A model generated the notes under the pieces. The model was not told the origin of the DNA, searched no databases, and saw only the letters and a list, made by a program, of their open reading frames with translations. DNA of 64,000 nucleotides, taken from Gordionus sp. m RMFG-2023. Taxonomy: Eukaryota; Nematomorpha; Gordioida; Chordodea; Parachordodidae. This document shows positions 1 through 12,700 of the stretch, in pieces. The stretch's first letter is position 1, and each line of letters opens with the position of its first letter. Made by a program: the position numbers and the translations under genes. The stretch lies in the NCBI RefSeq assembly GCF_954871325.1, contig NC_088776.1:13640052-13704051 (forward strand), in the 5' to 3' direction.

Positions 1-144
1 ATAATTCTTTTGATAACTGGATGAAATATATAACATTTTAGTAATAAATAATATTCTTTTTTTTTTAAAAAAAAAGCTTAAATTTTTTCTAACGCATAAT
101 AATGCCTATTAGGATTTAATAATGGTTAGATATTTTAAAACCAT
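1..144. other. Sequence upstream of Tbx20 gene 1 start codon
   Basis: AT-rich sequence with no recognisable promoter motif. An in-frame TAA at 136-138 closes the reading frame just before the first ATG, so translation starts at 145 or at the second ATG (157), unless an upstream exon is spliced in. A possible acceptor AG lies at 129-130. Confidence 0.4.
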
Positions 145-772
145 ATGCGCTATCGAATGAATTCTTCTCACTTCCAATATGGCAATTATTGGCTTAACAA
201 ATTATATCCCACTACCAATGATTCTATGCTAAAAAAATTAGATCCATATCTTCTCCCGGATCTACCCATCAACGCCTTCGATGAGAGAACTACCATTTCC
301 AAACAAGCATCCTCCACATTCAACATAACCTCTCAACTGAGTTCTAAGGCAAACGCGTTTTCCATAGAGGCCCTAATTTTTGGTAGTAATTGCAAAATCA
401 TGAATACCCATGAAAATCGTTTAAACCATTATAGAACAAACAAATCCATAGATACATCTCCCAGCCAAACACGAGTATTCTGCTCTTCAAAGGTCTACGA
501 TAGATCTATGATATCCTCGACAGCACACAATAAGAAATCTAATTTTACAAATATCTCTGCTAATATGAGGTTTAAAAGGAAACCCATTTTTCATAATTAT
601 GATTCTAATAATGATGATAACAAAAATGAGAATGTTGTTAATATAACTAAGAAAACGTATTCTTATGTTAAATACAATAAGCGTTTCGCAAAAAATCCTC
701 TTAAACATCAGATCAAAAGATGCAAATACGGGGAAACGGGACATTTGGACGATATTCCCTTACAAGAAAAAG
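145..772 (+). CDS. Tbx20: Tbx20 gene 1, exon 1 (N-terminal region with eh1 motif)
   Basis: Encodes residues 1-209 plus the first base of codon 210. The segment [18 protein letters not shown] (residues 63-80) matches the vertebrate Tbx20 N-terminal block with LSSRANAFSIAAL, the eh1-like Groucho/TLE-binding motif. The rest is low-complexity, Asn/Ser/Lys-rich and poorly conserved. The donor is AAG|GTAAAA at 773. It ends in phase 1 (G), which pairs with AT at the start of exon 2 to make an Asp codon. The frame stays open to 831, but the strong donor and exact phase match make 772 the likely end. The start is the first ATG after an in-frame stop; the ATG at 157 is an alternative. Confidence 0.88.
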
Positions 773-3700
773 GTAAAATATATTTAAATGCAAAATCTTC
801 TGTATATACACATACATCTTTACAGGAATGAATTATTTATCACCAGTATTTAATTTATTTATATTTGGAGGCTTGATTATTTTGTGCATCATTGAATTTC
901 ATGTTAAACTAATAAACATTAAAGCTAACTCTAAAACCGATCTGAATAATATGATTAGTCGAAAAAGATATATTTTTTGTTTAATAATAAAATAATTAAT
1001 GAATATTATCTTGTTAATTATTATTGACCCTTTGTAAACCCAAAAATAATGCTATGGTTTAGGGCTGTTCTAAGACTTTTTAGTTGCCCAGAACAAGAAT
1101 AAATTCATCAGCCGTTTAGAAAACGCTCGCCATTTTATAAAATGGGATTCGCCAATAAAAGGCTTAAAATATGAATTGTAAGAAATGATTTTCTAAAATA
1201 AATTTAAGCATAAATTATGTATAATAGGAATAAAATTTGATAACCCCTAAATCAGTCCAATTTAGGCGCTCCATATCTGCTGCCTCGCCTCCTCCGTTTG
1301 CACGAGCCTGGCTATAGTTTAAAATATTATTTTCAAAGAATTTAACTTTAAAAAAATAGATCTTGTTTTAATTGTTCCACACTTTTATCGCTATTTTATT
1401 TTTTCTTTTTAAGATACATATACTAAAATGCTATATAGACAAAAAAAAATTAAAATTAGTTATATTTTGAGCAATCTTTTAAAATAAAAAATATTTAAAA
1501 ATTATAACAAAACCACACTTGACCTAGGTTAACACTTAAAATACAAGTATTTATTATATAGAGGAGACCTCTATATTATTAAAAGTATGCATATATCATT
1601 TTTTTAATAAAATATATTTCATTTTGTCCCTTCTTTTTTTTTTAGTTTTATAGTATATATTTAAATTAAATTTAAAATTTTATTCTATGTGTAAAACTCC
1701 AGTTATACCCATGGAAAAATGGCTTACAAGTGATTAAATCAGAGTTGTTAAAAAATACTACAGTAAGTTGAGTCTTAAATTTCATTTTAAAACGCGAATC
1801 AAAAATCGACATTTATATACATTATAAGGGGTTTTTTCCCTGACTCGAAATATTTTTAAATCTTATGATTCCAAGATTTTTATAGGTCAATTCTTCTTTT
1901 CGATTTATTGAATAGATATAGACGTAAAATAGTTAAAATCTCATTATACTGAATCGAGTTATATTTTGTATAAATCTGAATCTCATATTAAGACGTAGTT
2001 CTAGAAGTGAAATTTGCCAAACATTTAAAAGCACTAATTCTAGAGCCTAGTCAATATGTATAATCAGGGGCGGACTGGTCATATGATCAGGTAGACATTT
2101 TGCCCACAAGGCCGCGAGAAAATGTCGATTTTTGAGGCCGATCAGAGGAAAATATCAAAAAAGAGGCCGATTAGAAAAAAAATATAATTATTAGTTTTAA
2201 TGATATCTCTATGATTTGAATATCATAGTCCTTGACAATTGTCATTAGTGATCTGCATCGAGCCTAATTTTTCAAGCCCGGCCCGAAATTTTTTTTAAAA
2301 AGGTTTTGCCGGCCCTCGGCTGGGCCCCAATTTATTTAAATATAGAAATTAATTTTTATAATTACTCAAAATAAAAGACATATGTTATATGGCGTTTAGT
2401 TTCAATAAATAATATCAAAAATTTTTATTTTACATAAAAAATTCAATATAAAATTGATAAATTTAGATATATTTAAAAAAATTTCCAAAATACGACCCGA
2501 CCCGGCCCGAATTTTTTTAAAAATATTAGGCCCGGCCCGGCCCGAACCTGATTATTTTAAATAGAATTAGACCCGAGCCCGGCCCGCGGGTCGGACTCGG
2601 GTAGGGTACGGGCGTGCCTAACTTTGCAGATCTCTAATTGTCATATCGTTTACTATAATTTAATGCATAAAATACCAGTAACGTCGATTGACGCTATAGA
2701 TCATTACCATGTTCTTATTTTTGTTTTTTTCCAAATGAAGTAAAAACGCTTCTGTTTGAGTAGAGTAAAAGCTAAGTTTTGATTAATTCATTATTTTACA
2801 TTTTTATACATTGATTTATTGTAGAAATAATATAGCCAACATTTCTTGTTCTTAATTCATTGAAATCAAATATAATCCAGGTCGGTGAATCAGATTAAAG
2901 GATGGATGCTTGGGTGAAACAGAATATCTGGGCCTAAATAAGTTGAGAATAGGTTAGATAAAGTGGTGGGCAAGTGAAAAACCCCTTAGAGGATATAAGG
3001 TAAAGAGAGCTTGCTCCCAATAACGATAAATGCACTTAAATTTATAATAGATAATAAATCATTTGAGACAAGAACTTGATAATTTATATAAATTTAAGAC
3101 TCTAAGTAGAGCTATAATATATTTGGAAATTTTTGAAATAATTGGGCCACTGTCATATCTTCAAACTAAAAAATTAGGTACTTTGTCAGCATGGAAAATG
3201 ATAGAAGATGATAAGTCTTCTGTATCATCGATTATTACATCGATTCAAAATAAAGCAATAAAATGGCTTCTAATTTTAATATTTAAAGCTCCCGGAGAGT
3301 ATCAGGGTACAGAATGATCTGCCAAAAAATCAAATAGGACGAGCGAAGAGAATATATAGTGACAAATGCCAAGATAAACGTCCTCAAGAATCGATTGATC
3401 TTTATAGGTTCGGAGTATTTCATCCTATAATTGATCAAATTATAAACAGCTTGTCCGAACGGCTCTCTGCGAATTGAGAGCTTATTTTGAATATGCAATA
3501 TTTGCATCGTAGACATTTTGATGAAATAGTTAGTAAAAATATATATATTAACGAATAATGTTCATTTGCCAGTGTATTCAAAGATTTGGTAGCAGAATTA
3601 AATGAAACGGACGATGATCGTATGTACAAGTGAGGAGCCAAATGAAGAAAATGGAATATTACAATATGATAATAACTCAGAGTGTGATAATAAGTGTAAC

Positions 3701-6700
3701 AAGTGTTTAATATGCGTGTATGAAATTTTTAAAAGATGCAATATGCATACAAGTGACACTAATTTATTTTTGGCATATGAATACATTTTAACTTTGTCAT
3801 TTATGTAGGTTAATTGCGAGAAAACATTTAGTAAATTAAAAATTATTAAAATAAGCTGATGACCAAGAAAAATTAGAAGCGTTTTTAATGATGTCAGTTG
3901 AATGAGAACCATTAGCGCAGATTGAACTAGAAGATATTCTTGTATATTTGCGCAAAGGTTCAAAGTTAATGAGAGATTTATTAATGTAAAAATTATATAT
4001 TTCCTTAATTCTTTTATTTGAATTTTATTAATATCTATTTACAAAATGATCGGTGCCTGATTTTATAAGTGCAGCAATTTTATACGCTGTAATATTGTAT
4101 AACTGCAATAATTTTATATGTGTGAAATTAATTGATTTGATATATTGATTATGTATTTTTTTATATTTAACATATAATATATGATTTGATTTTATAGTGC
4201 AATATCGTTATAAATCTAATGTAAAATATATATGTGCAATGAATATTATTTTATATTGGTAGTGAATATGATTTTAGATGTGCATTTTTTAAAAATAAAA
4301 TATATGATTATCGTATAATATACTATTCTTTTTTACTAAAAATGTAAATCTTTTGAACTTATTTTCAAAAATAAGAAGTTATAAAAATCATTTAAATCGA
4401 AGAAGCCATATAAGGGAACCCGATCGAAGACCGGGCAAAAGCGGGCCGAATCTCACAAATGGGGGTATGGGAGCGAAGCCCCCATATAAATGAGGCCGCT
4501 ATAAAAAAATGCCCACGATGCCGTAGCGTCGCCAGTCTTCCCCTGTGTATAATGCCTACCTAGTATAAATTTTAGTTAAATGCTCCAATCTATTTAATAA
4601 ACAGTATATAGACAATCATAATGAAAAAAATTACATTATTTAATAAAAAAATCAACATTTTATCGCATTTCGAAATATGAGACTCTATGTCTCTAGTTAT
4701 AGCTTTAGCTTTAAAACTTTTATAATTTGGTGGCAGCATAAAAAATATTCAAATAGAATTGTGGTTGGCATATTTCGAAAATGTGATACCAAAATATTAA
4801 AAACAATTACAATAGATTATCTATACTTACAAGCGCTAAGGTAAAACGATTGTTTAAAGTGATATTAACTAAACGCGCTTTTACGCTTAGATAAAAATGT
4901 CAAACATCTATCCCTCACGAATTATAGCGTCTCTGGAAAGCGTCCAGTTCTCAATTTTTATATATAACTTATAAAAAAAATTTTTAGGCGAAGATTTAAT
5001 TAAAAAATTAAATGTGCCAATAGTAATGCTTACTCGTATAATTTTTGGATTTTTTAACTTTACTTTTGTAAGTAGAAGAAGAATTTTTCTGAAATAATTA
5101 TATGTAAATAGAAAATTAAATAGGGGTGTTTTAGCAATTTAAAATAAATGAAAGCAAATTGTCTAGATATCAATCATTATAAAAATGTTATGACGCCACA
5201 AAATCCCCCTTCTCTATGGCGGAGGGGGTCAAACTTCCCATCATCTACATAACTTTAACCATATGACCTAAAAAGTACATCTAGATACATTTTAAAAATA
5301 TATTTAGATATAGATTTTATTCTATAGATATAATTTTTTTTATTTATAATTATGTAAGATGAGCATAATTTCAAAATTGAAAATCTATTTTTAAAATAAA
5401 ACTCAAAATTTTAAAGTAAACCAAATAATTTTTTTTTTACCAGTTTGATATCTTATTTAATATATACAAAATAAGATAATGATTATGTAATTTTATTGTA
5501 AGTTTTATAACTAAAACATTCTCGAAGTTTTGATCAGCGACGATAACCGTTTACCTTTAAAAAAATATTCGGTCAATTTTTTTTCCATTCGCGCAGGAAA
5601 GTATAGTTCTGTATATCGGCCCGGCAACCTATAAGATTTTCGGACAAGACTAGGACTACCTTTTTTTCTCAAAAAAATTGGACTTATATGGGCTAGAAAA
5701 ATGTAAAATAGTGAGAAAAGATAACATATTAAGGGATGTTTTCATTTTAGAATTTATATTTGAGAAGGTTAGTGATTTTTTTATTTCATTAGACTTCATA
5801 AAAATACGATTAATTAATTAATTATTTTTAATTTTGGGCCTGGTTAGGGCTGTGCGGGCCTTGGAATGTAGTGTTTTGATATATATACCTTATAAATACC
5901 TAACACTTTTATATCGGGATAATTTTCAAATATTACTAAATCCTCATAACACTCCGTTTAAAAAAAAGCATAGAAAATTTTGGGTGTCAAAATTTTTATC
6001 CTAGTCCATATCCTCTGAGAAGTGATTGGGAAAAACAAATATTAAAACTTTAGATTTTATTTCATTTATAAGATATTGTGGTCTTCATATGTGTAAAATA
6101 AAATTTGCCAGTTTGTTTTCATTTGTAAAGAAATAAACTTTGAGAGAATTTTAATAAATTAGATATAAAAAAATGTGATTAAATATTTTTATTATGAATA
6201 AAAAAGACGCAAAATAAAATTGTATTTAATAATGGATACTGATACCGCAAATATGTGTCTGGAGGCAGATACAATCTATTAGAATGAATCTAGATAAGAT
6301 ATAGAGAAAACGTATAAATCTCGATATTTCACAACTCAGGGTCGAATAGAACTGTATTAGAAGAGATATAAACCAGGCACCACATGCTTTCAATTGATCA
6401 GCCAACGAGTCTTCGATAATGTATAATAGAAATTCGCACAGTCGAAATGCTGAATCTTGCATCATGGAATAGGCAGGGTTAACTCGATTGTGCAAAATAC
6501 TGGCAGCAATTTTTTGAAATTTCTTACTTAAATATAATGCAAAATTCATGTTTTTTTTCAAAAAAAATAATTACCGGCTGGGTTAAATATTTGAACCGGC
6601 CCGACCTGTACTTTGGGCCAGGACAAAAATTTAACAACATTCTAAAATTCTTGACGAGGGGATTCATTTAGACCGGACTGTGCTGCCGATATCCAAATAT

Positions 6701-9700
6701 TTTGATCAATTTTTTTTTAAACATAAAAAGATAAGAATTGATAAGTTAATAGCATTTCAAATATGACACAATATAATTTTATCCCCATTGACAACTTAAT
6801 TAAATATTCATATATGAATTATTAGAATAAAAGATATTTAAATTATTTATATATAATATTGGCATAACTTCAAAATCAAAATATAATTAGTTAAAAATTC
6901 TCATATAATAAATCTCCATTCCATATAATTTAAACAAAAATTTAATAGTGTCAACCGATTTAACAACTATTTGTAAATAATTAGGCTACCAAATCATTGG
7001 CAAAATATTTGAATTGGCTTGCCATATATTCGAAATTAAAAATTATGGCATTTTTATCATTTCAATAACAAGTTAATAATTAATTCAATTCAATTGTCAA
7101 TTGTAATTAAAAGTTTAGTTGATGTTGTGCTCTCTCGTTAAATTACATGTACAATAAATATTGCCAGACCATAACCACTGGGAGATCTATGGGGGATGGG
7201 TCTCCAATAAGATTTTTGCCCTCTACATAAAATTTTCAAATTTGTTTTTTTGGGGGCATTTTAAATGAATTGTAATTTTAAAAAAGTATATATCCTAATT
7301 AATGATTATAATTACTCAATTCAGTCGTTTATGACAAATTATTTATATTTTACTATAATAAATTGCATACTTATACCTAATTCGTGTTCTAAACTTTATG
7401 GAAAAATGATAATAGAAATAATAGGATCAAAACAAATTTTAGCCGCCTCGAAATTATTTATTTATGGCCCTGGTTGTTTCATTAAATTACACTTACAAAT
7501 ATTATAATCACACATATAAATTATAAATATTATACCAACATATTTCAAATTTATATTTTAAAATGAAATTGTTTGCCAGGAGACATTATATTAAAAATAA
7601 TATTATATATCAAACATTAATAATACAATATTTCTCTCACCTCTTGATAGAAAAATATATGCTTATGATATCTCTGCATCGATTAAACATTTGTGAAATT
7701 AACTGTTTTTCTTTTTTTCCCCATTTCTCCCACTATTCGTTACCCCAGGCCTCTAAATTAATTATAGAACCTTCCACGTTTCATATGTTTGGTAGAAACT
7801 CCATACTACCTTTAATTGAAAACTTAGACATTTTAAAATTCAGCCTATGCATTTTGGGTAAGTAAGTACAGGGACTAGGAAGGAGGGTGTAGATTTTTGA
7901 AGTGCTATCATCATTTGAATGAAAAGGAGGGATAGAGGATAGTGTTGATTTGGATTTCATTTTTTCTAATTTTGATTTGAATTATCTTTTTTTGTTGTTA
8001 ATGATTTAGAAGGAGGTAGTAATAAGAAAAAATTTAGAGAAGGATGGAGATAAAATTTTAGAGAATAAATTTTTGAGGTAGTCATTATCGTCATTGGCTC
8101 AGGAGGGTGTAGAAATCTCTCAAAGCGACTGGGCCTTTTATTTGATTTTTTTCTCATTGGCTAATCACTTACATAAATTTGTGATAAATTTGCTAGGTTT
8201 ATTTAAAATTATAAAAAATGTCAAATTTTCCATATTATGTTAAATTATATTTTTGAAATATGTCGAACCAGGAAGCAGAGGTCTGCAAAGGGTTAAAAAA
8301 AATTTGAACATTAGGCTAGTAGGTTTAAACTTTTTTTGAATTATTATTTTTTATTTCATAATATTGTCTATTTTATACGTGTAAGTAAAAGATAATAAAA
8401 TAAAATAATTAAAGAGCCAAACCAGCCAATCATAATTTTTAAGCAATGGGTTCAGGAATAAACAAAATATGAACTGGCGAGTAAAATATTTTAAAAACTA
8501 TGAGCGAGTGGGGGGATGGGGGAATTATCGGCACCTTAAGGCCTCTCTCTTATAATAGAACCTTAACGTTAAACTACACATACCTTCTTAAAAAGATTAA
8601 AAGGTTATGGGCGACTTATCCCTCCCCCATCTACCACCCAGAACTAGTCTTCCAAGTATTTTCGCATTGGACAATTTAAAGAAAATGTTATAAGGAATAA
8701 ATTATTAATATTACTCTACAAAAATATTAAATCTTTTATATTTTTTTTACACCCGTCAAATCTTATAAGGCCCCTCCCTGACCGTTTACCGTAAATCTAA
8801 TTTAAATTATTTATATTATGTGTCAATCATTAATTAAGTTTTATGCAAATTATCTTGTCTTTACATTAATTTTCAAGTTTGATATAATAAGTATACCTTA
8901 AAATTTTTTTTTTCAAGGAGAATTTTGATATAAAGCCTAAAATAATCAAAACCACCAGCATTCTGAATGTTTATTATTTTTTGATCAGTATTTAGTATTT
9001 TTTTTCATTTACTGTTATATGGAATTCATGGGGATTTGGAATCTAATTTTATATTATTTATTAAGAACAATCTTTAAATTTGAAAAGTCTGATATGACCG
9101 GAAATGTATTCTAGCATAAGTACTAAATTTTAGACATTTCTTGCATTTAAATTTTGTGTATTTTTCAATATATAAATATGTATAAAAAATGGAGATAAAT
9201 TAAGTGCAGTTCAAAAGTTAACAGCAAAATTGTTTGAAAATCATAGTGTTGGTACTCTATGAAATATTTCTGGTCAAATCATATGTTTATTTAAAAATCG
9301 CCCTCAGGTTGATTTAAAATGGAGTCCAATACGCCATATATATAATTAATATTTAGTTATTATAAATAATAGATTATCAGCTTGGAACTTTAAAAAAAAT
9401 CAAACTAACTTCCTACAGCAGGTAACTTATATAGCTTAAGGTTAGGCTTATTTTATATTTTAAAATATTTTTTCAGAGACCTGCAGAGGTACAATTTGCA
9501 CTGCCTAGTGTTGTTAAACGGCTCGTTTTGAGCCGATTTTTAAAAACGGCTAACTCAATATTTTAGCCAAAAATATTGCCTAAGCCTTGAGATCTCGCTA
9601 ATTGATGTCCAAACCTTTGTTCCTTCTGCAAACAAAATATTCAGGCTTGCGTAATAGTATTCTGGATGAAATATTGAGTTAGCCGTTTTTAAAAATCGGC

Positions 9701-12700
9701 TCAAAACAAGCCGTTTAACAACACTAGCACTGCCCCGATTATTTCTTTAAAAAAAATTTTCGGGTTGGCCCATTTTCAGGCCCGACAAGCTCGGTCCGGA
9801 TTTTTTTATAATATATTTTATTTATTTTTAATTTTTATAGCTAATAAAGGCGAAAAATATTTGGTTTAAAAATATAAGGCCCGGCCTGGGTATTATTTTA
9901 AAGATAGTCCTGGTATATTTTTGAAATCACTAGCCGGGCTTAGGGCCGGGCCTGCAGGTCTGTGATATTTTTGATGTTTTTAATTAATAAAAAATTTTAT
10001 CAACGTATTTAGTTATTCTTTGAAAAAGGCAAAAATATATTAGATATGAATGAGTTGTTTTGTGATAATGAATTCATTTTTTTGGTGTAGATTAATTTTA
10101 ATAGAATTATTTTACAGGAGTATAATATAACTAAAATAATGAGATAGATATCTTCTGACAAATCAATTACTACCAAAAAAATTGTATTTATTGGCCAATC
10201 TATTTAAGATACCAAGAGAAATATATCTGAAAATTTTTATACTAAGGATACTGATATTTTACTATTTGCACTTGTAAAATTTAAAAAAATGCCTGATATT
10301 AAATACAGTTCCATATATGATTTCGATACTTTAACGACTCTTGTGTTATAAATGCGGTTTCTTACGTATTATATACATAGCTGGATTAATTTATTGGATT
10401 GTTTTATCTCGATATTTATCATATGATATAGTTACCATAAAACTTAAATTTATTAACCAGGATATAAATTGGGCAATAATTAGAAACTAAGACCAGGGTC
10501 ATGGCGAGTCCCAAAAAGCAGATATCAATAAAATAAAAGTTTTAGCATTTTTAATAAAAGATGTTTATCATTAATTTCTCTTATATATTAGTTCTATTAT
10601 ATGATTTTAAGAAAGAACGATTATTCTATACATTTCTCACAATTTTAGTCAAAAATAAGTATTTAGAAGAAACATGAACTATACACGAGGAAGGATGAGC
10701 CTTTAATTGTGGACTTTTTAGAACTAGATGATTTTTGAAAAATAAAACAAATATATTAAATAATAGTAATAGTTTAAAACCACAATTTCTGGTCATATTA
10801 TAAACTTTAAAATTAATATGTTTAAATTCGTTACAAACGTCAGCATAGGATACACTCTCACTTTTGTTTTAACATCTTTTTATCAAATAATTTTATATCA
10901 TATGTGGAGTAAGATTTTTTTCTAGAAACCTTGATTTACAATATAATTTTTTTTTACAGCCGCTTATGCATTGTATAGTTGTATTGTTAAAAAGTATATA
11001 GTAAATAGTTTTGCTTATGATTTACTTAGACAGTAAAATAAAACTACCCATCCCAATTTGGAAAGTAATATCATAGCAGGGAAGGATTGGTTTTCTTGGT
11101 TTAAAAAAAGATTTTTACATATTTTTATAAGGACTGACAAGACTTGCTTAAGCCTATGGCTTCAATGCTAAAAGGAGTTGAAAATGAACATCAAACATTA
11201 TCACATCCTTGCCGTATAAACACATTTATTTAAAATGGAAAAGGATGCTATGCCAAGAAGAGTAAAAAGGACAGGTTTTGTGTTGTGTGCGATCTAAGTA
11301 ATAAAAAGTAAAAATGGGAGTGATTGGGTAAAATTTATTTATTGTAAGGTATGGGAACATTCTAGTTGTGCTATCAGACTTGCTAGCGATACTTCTAAAA
11401 CATATCGATACCGATACCGTTATAAAAACATTTTCTCCATATGTATTTGATACCGATATACAAAATTATTGATACATTTCAGATACATTTATAAATATTC
11501 CTTAACTATTAACGAATATATTTATATTAAAAATACAATATATATATTATTTTAGTAGATTTACAAAATAACATTACTTCAAATATAATTTATTGATTTT
11601 GATAAAACATTTTCTAAGTTTTTATCAAAGAAGTGTCCTATACTATCCGAAACATCATTTTTAGCTACACTTAATAAGCGTTCAACCGATGTGCTGGAAG
11701 GAATGGTAAATGGTGTTGTATTATATATAACTGTTTAATATTAGGAAAACAGTTTAAAATGGTGAAATATTTAAAACTATAATTTAAGATAGGGTAAAAA
11801 GTTTCGAAATGTATCAATTTTTTCCGATTCATTTAGTCTAAGATACATACTAATTTCAAAAGTATTGCCAATACCGTTCGATACACAAAAAGATATCAGT
11901 TGCAGTTCGATACATAATTTCGATACTTTAACAACTCTGTGTGTTATAAATGCTTCTTATTTCCACATGTAAATATATGTATATGTCTTTATTACATAGA
12001 ATAAAAATAATTTTTGATGTATTTTTTGTTTTGATTTTTACGATAAAGACAAAATATAATCTATTTTATACTTAATTGATATTTGCCATTCTACTCTATA
12101 TGGTTTTGATTTTACCCTGGCTCATTGGTATGAGAGACCGGGACGCAATAAAGCAAATACCAATAACTTTTTAATCATTTGAGCTAAATAACTCAAATTT
12201 AGTCAGATGTTTTTTCGCCTTATGATTTTTAGAAAAAATCGATAAAAATTTTGAAATAAAACACAAAATGTTTTGTGAATTTTTCGCTAAAATGCATTCC
12301 GTCACAGTTTAGGTGTGTGGGTTTTAAAAATATTTAGAGAAATCTTTAAAATGTTTTGATTTTGGAATGTGCCAAACTATTTGATCTCATTTTTTAATAT
12401 TTAAATTTTACCCCAATATAGATTTTAGTATAATGTGCATCTATTAATTAGAATTACATTGAAATAATTAACTTTCATGATTTTATATAAGATAAAACAT
12501 TGATTTACAATTTTTATGACAAAATTATCCTCTTTTATAATTTAAGATAATTTTATTTATGGTGTTCTAGATATTATTTTAATCATAATTAGTAAAGCTA
12601 ATGCCACTTGAGTATGCCAAACCAGGTTACTTTAACCACTACCAATGCATCATTTTAAAATATATTTAATTTATATTTGATTTTGATATATTTTGTGGAT

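Larger units (their letters stand above)
2065..4545 (+). mobile_element. hAT DNA transposon relic with perfect 8-bp target duplication
   Basis: The element begins CAGGGGCGGACTGG and ends CCAGTCTTCCCCTG, imperfect inverted repeats of the hAT CAGGGG type. It is flanked on both sides by tgtataat (2057-2064 and 4546-4553), an exact 8-bp duplication as hAT transposases make. Inside are decayed pieces of a hAT transposase (about 3060-3990) and a nested family A MITE (2246-2636). At about 2.5 kb it has close to the length of a simple hAT, but the coding region carries many stops, so it cannot move by itself. Confidence 0.85.

Noticed and set aside
487-744. Open frame on the - strand over exon 1 of gene 1
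   Set aside because: Antisense shadow of the Tbx20 exon, which has a conserved motif and a matching splice phase.
3063-3808. Open frames as small host genes
   Set aside because: They match hAT transposase blocks and lie within an element with defined ends and target duplication.
6226-7865. Open frames at 6226-6561, 7265-7507 and 7563-7865
   Set aside because: AT-biased, hydrophobic random-looking translations without motifs, inside an intron.
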